Source: Gaoshiqia sp050298035 | GTDB taxonomy: Bacteria > Bacteroidota > Bacteroidia > Bacteroidales > Prolixibacteraceae | Length of the DNA stretch: 11,324 nt | Assembly (NCBI GenBank): GCA_050298035.1 | Contig: JBNKTK010000121.1 | Span: forward strand, 1 to 11,324 | Direction: 5' to 3' | Shown: positions 1-6,228 of the stretch, in pieces | Position numbering within the stretch: the stretch's first letter is position 1 | Layout: every line of letters begins with the position of its first letter | Program-made: the position numbers and the translations under genes | Notes under the pieces: model-generated | What the model saw: the letters and a program-made list of their open reading frames with translations, nothing else | The model's database searches: none | Told to the model about the DNA's origin: nothing

Positions 1-2
1 AA

Positions 3-62
3 GCCAAGGATGTTCAGCTGAGTGAAGTTGTTGAAGTATTAAAGGAACGGCATAAACAATAA
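3..62 (+). CDS. C-terminal end of an unidentified protein (cut by left edge)
   Basis: The third forward frame is open from the window edge to a TAA at 60-62 and reads 19 residues, beginning AKDVQLSEVV and ending ERHKQ. It is hydrophilic and looks like a C-terminal amphipathic helix. The other two forward frames hit stops within the first 25 bases. The stop lies 65 bases before the aminotransferase start, in an AT-rich gap typical of an intergenic region, so this is probably the end of the preceding forward-strand gene. It is too short to assign a family. Confidence 0.5.
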   Translation, partial: AKDVQLSEVVEVLKERHKQ

Positions 63-102
63 ACACTTCGATTTTTTCATTTCCATTATCAAAAATAATT
101 TA

Positions 103-110
103 TAAATTTG
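103..110 (+). promoter_or_regulatory. Bacteroidota-type -7 promoter element (TAnnTTTG)
   Basis: TAAATTTG matches the TAnnTTTG -7 consensus used by the primary sigma factor of Bacteroidota and lies 17 bases before the ATG at 128. No convincing TTG-type -33 element sits 19-21 bases upstream, where the sequence is T/A-rich (ATTTTTTCATTTCC), so the promoter is imperfect. It implies that the aminotransferase has its own start site and a very short 5' leader. Confidence 0.5.
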
Positions 111-127
111 CAGCCTGATTCTTAGTC

Positions 128-1291
128 ATGGTACAACCGAAACTTCCAAATACTACGCGTAGCGTATTCTCAGCAGTTGGTGCTCTTATCGAAGAAACTG
201 GTGCTATTGACATGGCAATTGGTAAAACCGATTTCCCGTGTCCTGATGAACTGCTCGATCTGGCTGCCTTTTACGTGAGGTCGGGGTATAATAATTATGC
301 TCCACTTGAAGGTATTTTTAAACTGCGGAAGGAAATTTCGGTACGGGTAAAAGAACACTACGGACACGAGTACAATCCAAAAACTGAGATTACGATTACT
401 GCCGGGACAATTCAGGCAATCCATACAGCTATAAGCACGGTGGTGAAAGATGAGGATGAGGTTATTGTTTTTGAGCCGGCTTTTGAATCGTTTGTACCCT
501 CAATTGTTTTGAATGGGGGCAAACCGGTTTATGTGCAGCTAAAGTCTCCGGGATTCAAAATTGACTGGGAAGAACTTCGTAAGATGATCACCACAAAAAC
601 CAAGATGATCATCATCAATTCGCCTCACAACCCAACCGGGAGTGTGCTGTCGGAAAATGATATGCTGCAATTGCAACGTCTTACCAACGGTACAAATATT
701 ACCATCCTGAGTGATGAAATATTTGAATCGATTTTGTTTGATAATCAAATCCATCAGAGTGTGGCCCGGTTTGAGAAGCTGATAGACCGGAGTTTTATTA
801 TTTCATCATTTGGCCCTCTGTATAATGTAAACGGGTGGGGGATTTCGTATTGTCTGGCCCCGGAGAAGCTGATGGCTGAATTTCGGAAGATGCAACAGTT
901 TCAGCTCTACAATGTGAATACGCCACTGCAATATGCTTTAGGTGATTTTCTTCCCAAATATCATTCGTTTAGCGATGTTTCGGAGCTTTACCAGGGGAAA
1001 CGCAATTATTTTAACCGGTTGCTCGAAAACAGCCTGTACACCATTCTGCCTGCGCAAGGTGGTTATTTCCAGTTATTGGATTATTCAAAAATTTCGGATG
1101 AGCCGGATACAGCTTTTGCTGAACGATTGGCCCGGGATTTTGGTGTGGCAACTTTACCGATTTCGGCATTCTATCACGAGAAAATAAAGTCGCGTTACAT
1201 CCGGATTTGTTTTGCCAAGGATAATAAGAAACTTGAAGAGGCAGCCGAGCGGTTGTTGAAAGTTCCCACAATGATTACCGACGATATATAG
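128..1291 (+). CDS. Aminotransferase class I/II fold protein, methionine-aminotransferase-like, lacking the PLP lysine
   Basis: This 387-residue, full-length fold-type I protein resembles YbdL/kynurenine-aminotransferase-like enzymes, which use PLP to move an amino group from methionine or aromatic amino acids to a 2-oxo acid. Family landmarks are present in order: YNNYAPL (54-60), NSPHNPTG (164-171), SDEIFE (195-200), the NTPLQYAL helix (264-271) and YIRICFAK (357-364), with Arg359 as the usual carboxylate-binding arginine. The active-site block normally reads SSFGKT-x-H-x-TGWK. Here it reads SSFGPLYNVNGWG (227-238), so the Schiff-base lysine is Pro230 and the following Lys/Arg is Gly238. 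The PLP-contacting tyrosine of DEVYE is Phe199, and the N-terminal GQGFPDF-type loop is altered to GKTDFP. Asn168 and Asp196 remain. The frame is intact. ATG 128 is favoured by the promoter element just upstream. It converges with the PUL, 23 bases from its last gene. It is probably a catalytically dead or repurposed paralogue. Confidence 0.85.
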   Translation: MVQPKLPNTTRSVFSAVGALIEETGAIDMAIGKTDFPCPDELLDLAAFYVRSGYNNYAPLEGIFKLRKEISVRVKEHYGHEYNPKTEITITAGTIQAIHTAISTVVKDEDEVIVFEPAFESFVPSIVLNGGKPVYVQLKSPGFKIDWEELRKMITTKTKMIIINSPHNPTGSVLSENDMLQLQRLTNGTNITILSDEIFESILFDNQIHQSVARFEKLIDRSFIISSFGPLYNVNGWGISYCLAPEKLMAEFRKMQQFQLYNVNTPLQYALGDFLPKYHSFSDVSELYQGKRNYFNRLLENSLYTILPAQGGYFQLLDYSKISDEPDTAFAERLARDFGVATLPISAFYHEKIKSRYIRICFAKDNKKLEEAAERLLKVPTMITDDI

Positions 1292-1314
1292 TTGCTGGTT
1301 TGAAATTCAGGTTA

Positions 1315-2277
1315 TTAATCCTTTGATTTATTTACTACAATGTTATAGTCAGAGTAGTTGCATTCATGGGGTGCTGGAATAACTGTGTGAACTTGCTTCT
1401 CGGAACGATGAAGTACAAAATCATAACAAAAAGTTACAATCTCATCGAAATAATCAGACATTGGTCTCCATGAGATATCGTGATCTTCCCCACAGACGAT
1501 ATATAACCAAAACGGCTTATTTAATTCCCTTAATTTTTCAGTGATACTTTGGGTGCCATATAATACCAGATATCCATCCGTCCCTTCCGGGCAATAATGA
1601 TGTGGCGCAGTACCATAAGGAACGATATTATCGCAAGTGCCATGAAAAAACATCGAAGGAATTGCCAGATCATTTGTAATTCCGGAAGTATCAGCGATAG
1701 CCCCGGCAAGTGAAATTACCCCGGCATAACGGGGCGAAAGTGAATCGACGTTATATAAATAAGGATTGTACACAGCGCTTAATACAGTCTCAGCGCCAGC
1801 ACTACTCCCACAAAGAATTACAACATTGGGGTCGATCCCAAAATCAGCATTCTTTTCTGCGAGGAAACGCACGGCATCCTGAAGGTCTTCGACAGCTGCC
1901 CCGATAGCTAATAGCTTATCTTTCACCGGACAATCGCATCCAAAGAGAGTTTGAGTATCTTGCCGTAATAATCGATAAGATATGGAAACAGCAACATACC
2001 CCCGCCTGGCAATTTTATTACAAAAAGCAACTGCTCCCTCATCATTGCGAATTCCCGTATAAAAACCGCCTCCATGTACATACAGGAATACCGGACGACC
2101 TTTCTCATCATCAAAAGCCGGTGTATAAATATCCAAATCCAGGTTTTGCCCTTTTTTCTGAGCATAGGTATAAGTCGCTACAGTAACCGTGTCTGTAATT
2201 TTCGAGAGATAAGGTTCCTGCGCTTGCAAGGAACTTGCGAAAAAGAAAGCTATTATAATTCCAATCAGACTTCTCAT
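1315..2277 (-). CDS. Secreted alpha/beta-hydrolase carbohydrate esterase (carboxylesterase/acetylesterase type)
   Basis: The 320-residue protein opens with a type I signal peptide (about residues 1-20, cleavage near LQAQ), so it acts in the periplasm or beyond. The alpha/beta-hydrolase signature is complete: oxyanion-hole motif HGGGF (68-72), nucleophile elbow GSSAG (157-161, Ser159), probable acid Asp216 in HGTCDNIVPY, and probable base His266 in GEDHDISW. A CDC pair (114-116) and several other cysteines could form disulfides. In families of this architecture the reaction is hydrolysis of acetyl or feruloyl esters on polysaccharides; the exact ester is not readable here. It begins one base after the stop of the upstream esterase, which implies translational coupling, and it is the last gene of the minus-strand PUL. 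It is only distantly similar to its neighbour, so they probably have different ester specificities. Confidence 0.82.
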   Translation of the reverse strand: MRSLIGIIIAFFFASSLQAQEPYLSKITDTVTVATYTYAQKKGQNLDLDIYTPAFDDEKGRPVFLYVHGGGFYTGIRNDEGAVAFCNKIARRGYVAVSISYRLLRQDTQTLFGCDCPVKDKLLAIGAAVEDLQDAVRFLAEKNADFGIDPNVVILCGSSAGAETVLSAVYNPYLYNVDSLSPRYAGVISLAGAIADTSGITNDLAIPSMFFHGTCDNIVPYGTAPHHYCPEGTDGYLVLYGTQSITEKLRELNKPFWLYIVCGEDHDISWRPMSDYFDEIVTFCYDFVLHRSEKQVHTVIPAPHECNYSDYNIVVNKSKD

Positions 2278-2278
2278 T

Positions 2279-3100
2279 TTAGTTTAGCTGTTTAATTTCT
2301 TCCAATAAAACCTCGGTTGCAGGCGACACCATTCGGTTATGATTGAACGACTCTAATTCATAAATCTTTGTTTGGTTGTGCCCGACTAGTTTCATCATAC
2401 GCCAGAGGTAAGCGTTTTCTTCATAACGCCCAAGAAGTTCAAGATCTCTGTCTCCTGTAATCAATATTAACGGCGGTGCATCTTTTCGCACATGATAAAG
2501 CGGTGCATATTCATCAACAACCGGTTGTTCTTCCGGTATTCCGCGTTCCTTTCTTATTGTCATGTGAGTAATTGTATGGCCACTAAACGGAATCAACATG
2601 GCGATGTTATTTGCATCGATTCCATATTTCGCCAACCATCTTTTGTCGAGGCCAACCATACTCGCAAGATATCCACCGGCAGAATGACCCGACACCACTA
2701 TCTTTGCGGAGTCTCCACCATATTTATTGATATTTTTGAAAGCCCAGGCTACAGCTGCGGCCGCATCATCAATATAAGCCGGGCAATGTACTTTCGGGCT
2801 AAAACGATAGGTTGTAGCAACTACTGCAATTCCTTTCTCCTTCAGGTTTTCAGGGATATACTTCTCACCTTGAGTTAATGCTCCTCCATGAAACCAAACG
2901 ACCGTAGTAAATCCATTTTTACCGACAGGATAATATATATCCAGACGACAATGACCCAAGATGCAGGTATCTTGAGTATCAGATACACCATTGCGATATA
3001 GAATGTCCCTCTCAACTTTATAGGCTATATGCGAAGAGGTATTTTGAGTATTTCCCACGATGGAGATACTCAATAAAATGATTAGTAAGACAATTTTCAA
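2279..3100 (-). CDS. Secreted alpha/beta-hydrolase esterase (BD-FAE / lipase-esterase-like)
   Basis: The 273-residue protein has a hydrophobic N-terminal signal segment (about 1-19), then an alpha/beta-hydrolase domain with oxyanion motif HGGAL (71-75), nucleophile motif GHSAGG (138-143, Ser140), acid at Asp217 or Asp219 in TGDRD, and His254 in FNHNRM. This layout matches the BD-FAE-like acyl esterases that remove acetyl or feruloyl groups from plant-type glycans. No in-frame ATG is available. The TTG at 3100 gives the stated start; an in-frame ATT at 3118 followed by Lys-Lys-Asn-Lys would give a better-charged signal peptide, and an in-frame TGA lies just upstream of it. One base separates its stop from the next esterase's ATG, so the two are surely co-translated. 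The GH30 gene is 105 bases upstream in the same direction. Confidence 0.8.
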   Translation of the reverse strand: MKIVLLIILLSISIVGNTQNTSSHIAYKVERDILYRNGVSDTQDTCILGHCRLDIYYPVGKNGFTTVVWFHGGALTQGEKYIPENLKEKGIAVVATTYRFSPKVHCPAYIDDAAAAVAWAFKNINKYGGDSAKIVVSGHSAGGYLASMVGLDKRWLAKYGIDANNIAMLIPFSGHTITHMTIRKERGIPEEQPVVDEYAPLYHVRKDAPPLILITGDRDLELLGRYEENAYLWRMMKLVGHNQTKIYELESFNHNRMVSPATEVLLEEIKQLN

Positions 3101-3205
3101 GAGTTTGTTTTTTTTAATGTTTCACTTAATCTACTAGCAGGAATTCGGCATGTAGATTCAACAGTATTTCACTCACGCGCTTTCAGAACCTTTTGTTCAT
3201 ATTGG

Positions 3206-4681
3206 TTATAAAATCACGGATTGTATTGAGTGTGCTGGGCTGTTAATTTCTGCGGCTTGTCCATCAATCCACAATTGATAATCGACATTCTTCTCGCTTA
3301 AGTTTAAAACAACAACTACGACACTCCCATCCGGATTTTTGAACGCAGTGGCCTGTAAAGCATCTTTATTTGTAGAACAACTAATCCTCTTTGCTCCCGT
3401 TCGAATGAACTTCGAAAAATGACCAATGTAATAGTAACTATTCGTATAAATCAATTCGCCTTTTGACAAGTCGGCATGCACCGGCGCAAAACAGTAGTTT
3501 CCAACATGGTTAGGGCCGCCATGCTCATCGAGCAAAATGTTCCAATCGGTCCATGCAACCGTGCCGTTATTAAAATCATTCACCATTGACGTGCCGTAAC
3601 GTTCACCTAAATACCATGCACTAAGGCTATCATATTCAAATCGTTCAACACAACCTTCTGTAAAAACCAGATTAGTTTCAGGAAATGATTCACTGACCCG
3701 TTTTAGGTTCTCGAATTGCATTTTGTTCTTCCCCATTCCTTCATACCAGTGAAATCCGACTCCCCAAACATATTGGGCAGCTTCCGGATCGTTAAGAATG
3801 GTTGATGCCCGTTGGTAAATCAGGTCCCGGTTATGATCCCAAACAATCAGCTTTTTATTTCCCATCCCGTTTCTTTTCAGGGTGGGGCCAAGATAGTTTT
3901 TGACAAAATCTTGTTCGTCGGTAGCGGTATAAATACACGACTCCCATCGTTGAACAGCCATTGGTTCATTTTGCACAGAAAGCCCCCAAACCGGAATCCC
4001 TTCGTTCTCATAGGCGTCAATAAATCTCACGTAATGGTTTGCCCATGCTTGCTTGTACTTGTCCTGCAATTTCCCTCCATGCAACCGGTCATTATTATCT
4101 TTCATCCAAGCCGGAGGACTCCAGGGGCTTACAAACATCTTCAGGTCTCCACCAGCAGCCTCAATAGCTTGTTTAATGAAAGGTATCCGGTATTTTTTGT
4201 CATGGTCAATACTAAAGGTGGCTAATACACTATCATTTTCCTCCACATAATCGTAGCTGTCACTCGAAAAATCGCAACTGGCAATATTTGTTCTTGAAAA
4301 TGAATAACCTATCCCTTCTTTTTTGTCAAAATACGCCTTCATTAATTCACTTTGCTTGCTTACAGGCAGTTTGGCATATACCTCTGCAGAAGCATCGGTA
4401 AATGCTGCCCCGATACCAACAAACGTTTGAAACGTATGATTTGGGTCGATAAATACACATGGTTCTTGCTCCTTCGGCTGGCCAAATGTTTCTAACTCCA
4501 GATCCGCTAATTTGGAAAGCCGATCTCTTGTCTGTTTTGCAGTTTGATAGATTCTTACCTTTCTGTCTTGCTTTTCAGTTTTTTCATCTTCGTTATTAGT
4601 TTTACTGGCAAAAACATTACCTGCACCGAAAAGCAAAACTATGACCAATAAGAAAAAACATTTTAATAGCCTATAATACAT
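3206..4681 (-). CDS. GH30 family glycoside hydrolase (glucosylceramidase / beta-1,6-glucanase-like)
   Basis: The 491-residue secreted enzyme has a signal peptide at about 1-25 (ending NVFA). It then shows the GH30 (beta/alpha)8 landmarks: FVGIGAAFTDASAEV (87-101), NIASCDFS (132-139), SPWSPPAWMK (185-194), acid/base Glu239 in VQNEP, and nucleophile Glu342 in FTEGC. The C-terminal WTDWN (377-381), the GHFSKFI motif (420-426) and the beta-sandwich ending PDGSVVVVVLN (450-460) are typical of the GBA1-like subfamilies 1 and 3. Both catalytic glutamates are present, so it should be active as a retaining beta-glycosidase. Subfamily 3 members cut beta-1,6-glucan and subfamily 1 members act on beta-glucosides; the sequence does not decide between them, and the uronate-oriented neighbours do not by themselves support glucuronoxylanase (subfamily 8). 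ATG is at 4681. The gene follows a structured gap at 4682-4834. Confidence 0.9.
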   Translation of the reverse strand: MYYRLLKCFFLLVIVLLFGAGNVFASKTNNEDEKTEKQDRKVRIYQTAKQTRDRLSKLADLELETFGQPKEQEPCVFIDPNHTFQTFVGIGAAFTDASAEVYAKLPVSKQSELMKAYFDKKEGIGYSFSRTNIASCDFSSDSYDYVEENDSVLATFSIDHDKKYRIPFIKQAIEAAGGDLKMFVSPWSPPAWMKDNNDRLHGGKLQDKYKQAWANHYVRFIDAYENEGIPVWGLSVQNEPMAVQRWESCIYTATDEQDFVKNYLGPTLKRNGMGNKKLIVWDHNRDLIYQRASTILNDPEAAQYVWGVGFHWYEGMGKNKMQFENLKRVSESFPETNLVFTEGCVERFEYDSLSAWYLGERYGTSMVNDFNNGTVAWTDWNILLDEHGGPNHVGNYCFAPVHADLSKGELIYTNSYYYIGHFSKFIRTGAKRISCSTNKDALQATAFKNPDGSVVVVVLNLSEKNVDYQLWIDGQAAEINSPAHSIQSVIL

Positions 4682-4719
4682 AACTGTTTTCAGGTTTTCT
4701 TTTAGTTTGATTATTATAC

Positions 4720-4827
4720 TTATTTTTCCAACTCTCGCGCAACAACTTTATAAGCCACCAGTAATAAGCTCACTAATAGCCACAATTGCAGCTGCTTTTC
4801 TTTCAGAATACCAGCCGCAACTGTGGC
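4720..4827 (-). pseudogene. Possible C-terminal remnant of a membrane protein
   Basis: Between the FN3 lipoprotein and GH30, one minus-strand frame stays open through the gap and encodes 35 residues: an alpha-helical start (ATVAAGILKEKQ), a hydrophobic stretch LWLLVSLLLVAY long enough to span or dip into the membrane, a charged tail VARELEK and a TAA stop at 4720-4722. The frame has no ATG and meets a stop just inside the end of the lipoprotein gene. The amphipathic-hydrophobic-charged pattern looks like the last helix of a transporter or other inner-membrane protein whose upstream part is missing. Chance is a real alternative, because the same bases also form a long RNA stem. Confidence 0.3.
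4779..4827 (-). other. Intergenic RNA hairpin, 16-bp stem with two G-U pairs
   Basis: Arms 4812-4827 and 4779-4794 are complementary over 16 positions, separated by a 17-base loop. On the minus-strand transcript, the PUL's direction of transcription, the two imperfect positions become G-U wobbles, so the stem is fully paired; on the plus strand they would be C-A mismatches. No U-run follows, so a classical intrinsic terminator is unlikely. It sits 8 bases after the stop of the FN3 lipoprotein gene and about 100 bases before GH30. It could protect the 3' end of the upstream message, be a processing site, or partly attenuate expression of GH30 and the esterases. Confidence 0.5.
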
Positions 4828-4834
4828 GACAAAT

Positions 4835-5764
4835 CTACATCCCCCTGCTTACTGAAGTGATGGGCGTATAGCTTATGCTGATATTGTCAAAACTGATCAT
4901 ATCATTTTCAGACATGGCTTGTTTTTCGCCAACCAGTTCAATTTTATCAATTGCAGACCAGTCAAAAAGTCCTTGAGGAGAGTACCAGGCACCGTCCCAT
5001 GACCCCTGCTCTTTGAAATCACTTAGGGGAATGCGCAACCTGTGCCATTCTCCATCCCATGGAATTAGCGTATTATCTACAGTTATCAGGTTCCTCCAGG
5101 GATGATCGTTTTCGCCTGTTTTGGTATCTACAAATCTAATATTCAAGGCATAACCAGTATCGGTACCTACAGCGCCACGTATAAACATATCAAGGACATA
5201 CCCGCTATCTACTTTTTCTGAAAGGTCAATATCGGGATCAAAATTCATCGTTATGGCCTCGTATCGAGCAGCATTAGACCATGTAATGCAATAGTTACCG
5301 GCATATGGCTGATCAGTGCCAGAATAACTTAAATCACCATCAGCTTGTGTATCATTTGTAATGCCTTCTTCAAAAGTATCAGAATAGATTTCATTGGCAT
5401 ACAAATAGTCAAGTGTAGTAACTGTTACTTCATTACTTGAGCCGGAAAGGTTGCCTTCGGCATCAACCGCTTTAATTGAATAAACATAGGTCGTTGAAAG
5501 TGTTCCCCCTGTAACAGTAAAAGATGTAGAGCTGGTTGTGTCAATGGTGCTTCCATTTTGATATATAATATAACCATCCACTCCAACATTGTCTGTAGAG
5601 GCATCCCAATTAAGAATACAACCCGAAGTTGAAATGTTTGAAGCTTCCAAATTCTGAGGGATAGATGGAGCTTCTGTATCTATGTTGTCATCATCGTTAC
5701 TACATGAGGCGAAAATGAACCCGGTAGTAATGGCTACTACCATTAAAAAAAGACGTGTTTTCAT
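4835..5764 (-). CDS. Surface lipoprotein with FN3 and carbohydrate-binding-like domains (putative surface glycan-binding protein)
   Basis: The 309-residue lipoprotein has a lipobox ending FASC (Cys21) followed by SNDDD, the acidic type of stretch that sends Bacteroidota lipoproteins to the cell surface. Residues 33-117 form a fibronectin type III domain (starts EAPSIPQNLEAS, ends EVTVTT). Residues about 122-298 form a beta-sandwich resembling carbohydrate-binding domains attached to Bacteroidota glycosidases, with DTFEEG (129-134), WHRLRIPLSDF (240-250) and the closing SFDNISISY (291-299). I see no catalytic motif. By position and domain order it plausibly binds the PUL's glycan outside the cell, as SusE/SusF-type proteins do, although the sequence is not SusE/F-like. 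ATG is at 5764. The upstream gap carries the remains of a TonB-dependent receptor. Confidence 0.75.
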   Translation of the reverse strand: MKTRLFLMVVAITTGFIFASCSNDDDNIDTEAPSIPQNLEASNISTSGCILNWDASTDNVGVDGYIIYQNGSTIDTTSSTSFTVTGGTLSTTYVYSIKAVDAEGNLSGSSNEVTVTTLDYLYANEIYSDTFEEGITNDTQADGDLSYSGTDQPYAGNYCITWSNAARYEAITMNFDPDIDLSEKVDSGYVLDMFIRGAVGTDTGYALNIRFVDTKTGENDHPWRNLITVDNTLIPWDGEWHRLRIPLSDFKEQGSWDGAWYSPQGLFDWSAIDKIELVGEKQAMSENDMISFDNISISYTPITSVSRGM

Positions 5765-5796
5765 AATAAATAAAATTTAAATAGTGAATGAAATAG

Positions 5797-6191
5797 TTAA
5801 ATTGATTTAACCTGAAGCGGTATCGAAACATTCACAATAAAATTTCTTCCCGCCTCAGAAATAGTAATCAGCCTGTAATAGCTGGTATGATTGAAATATC
5901 TGGTGGTAAACAGATTTTGCTCCTGCAATTCCACGTTGATGCGCTTTATACTGTAGCCCATACTGAGATTGACTACCCGGTAACCGTCCGTTGAGTCTTC
6001 GGAGGGTACAATGTTGTTTTACGGCGCAGTAAGCCTGTAATCCACCGAATGGGAATTTCTATGAATATCCTTTGCTTTTAGTATTTTACATTCAAAATAT
6101 GCGATGCCGGGGGCGAAAACGGCAGGATAAATCCTTTCTTTTCACCTGAAAGTCGGGGCGAATACCCATACACGCCAAGAACTCCTGCCTG
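5797..6191 (-). pseudogene. C-terminal remnant of a non-SusC TonB-dependent outer-membrane receptor
   Basis: The 464-base stretch between genes is not empty. Its minus strand encodes the last part of a TonB-dependent receptor beta-barrel in two frames. The first frame (6191-6078) contains LPFSPPASHILNVKY, matching the LPxxPPxxxxxxxxY block of FecA/cobalamin-type receptors, and then hits a TAA at 6078-6080. The second frame continues with an internal TAA at 6019-6021 and then runs uninterrupted through NNIVPSEDSTDGYRVVNL, the barrel-strand segment QEQNLFTTRYFNHTSYYRL and SEAGRNFIVNVSIPL to its natural stop at 5797-5799. The receptor is therefore broken by one frameshift and one nonsense codon and lacks its signal peptide, plug and most of its barrel. 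The motifs (TDGY, QNLF, HTSYYRL, GRNF) are typical of metal/cofactor or small-molecule receptors rather than of SusC. It starts 38 bases after the lyase-like gene's stop. Confidence 0.75.
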
Positions 6192-6228
6192 TCATGACTT
6201 TGTTAACAAAAGAGGAGGCTGGTGATAG

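Noticed and set aside
1292..1314. Possible bidirectional terminator between the convergent aminotransferase and esterase genes
   Set aside because: Only 23 bases, and no stem of useful length can be formed there.
3164..3202. Short minus-strand open stretch (NQYEQKVLKARE then stop) in the gap between GH30 and the first esterase
   Set aside because: About a dozen residues overlapping the GH30 end; too short to tell a gene remnant from chance, although it resembles a C-terminal helix.
3812..4225. Long plus-strand open frame inside GH30
   Set aside because: It is antisense to a well-supported GH30 gene with all catalytic motifs, has no family motifs of its own and no promoter or ribosome-binding context.
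6199..6210. 12-bp perfect palindrome TTTGTTAACAAA after the lyase-like gene
   Set aside because: A single low-complexity palindrome with no second copy or promoter nearby; not enough to call an operator.
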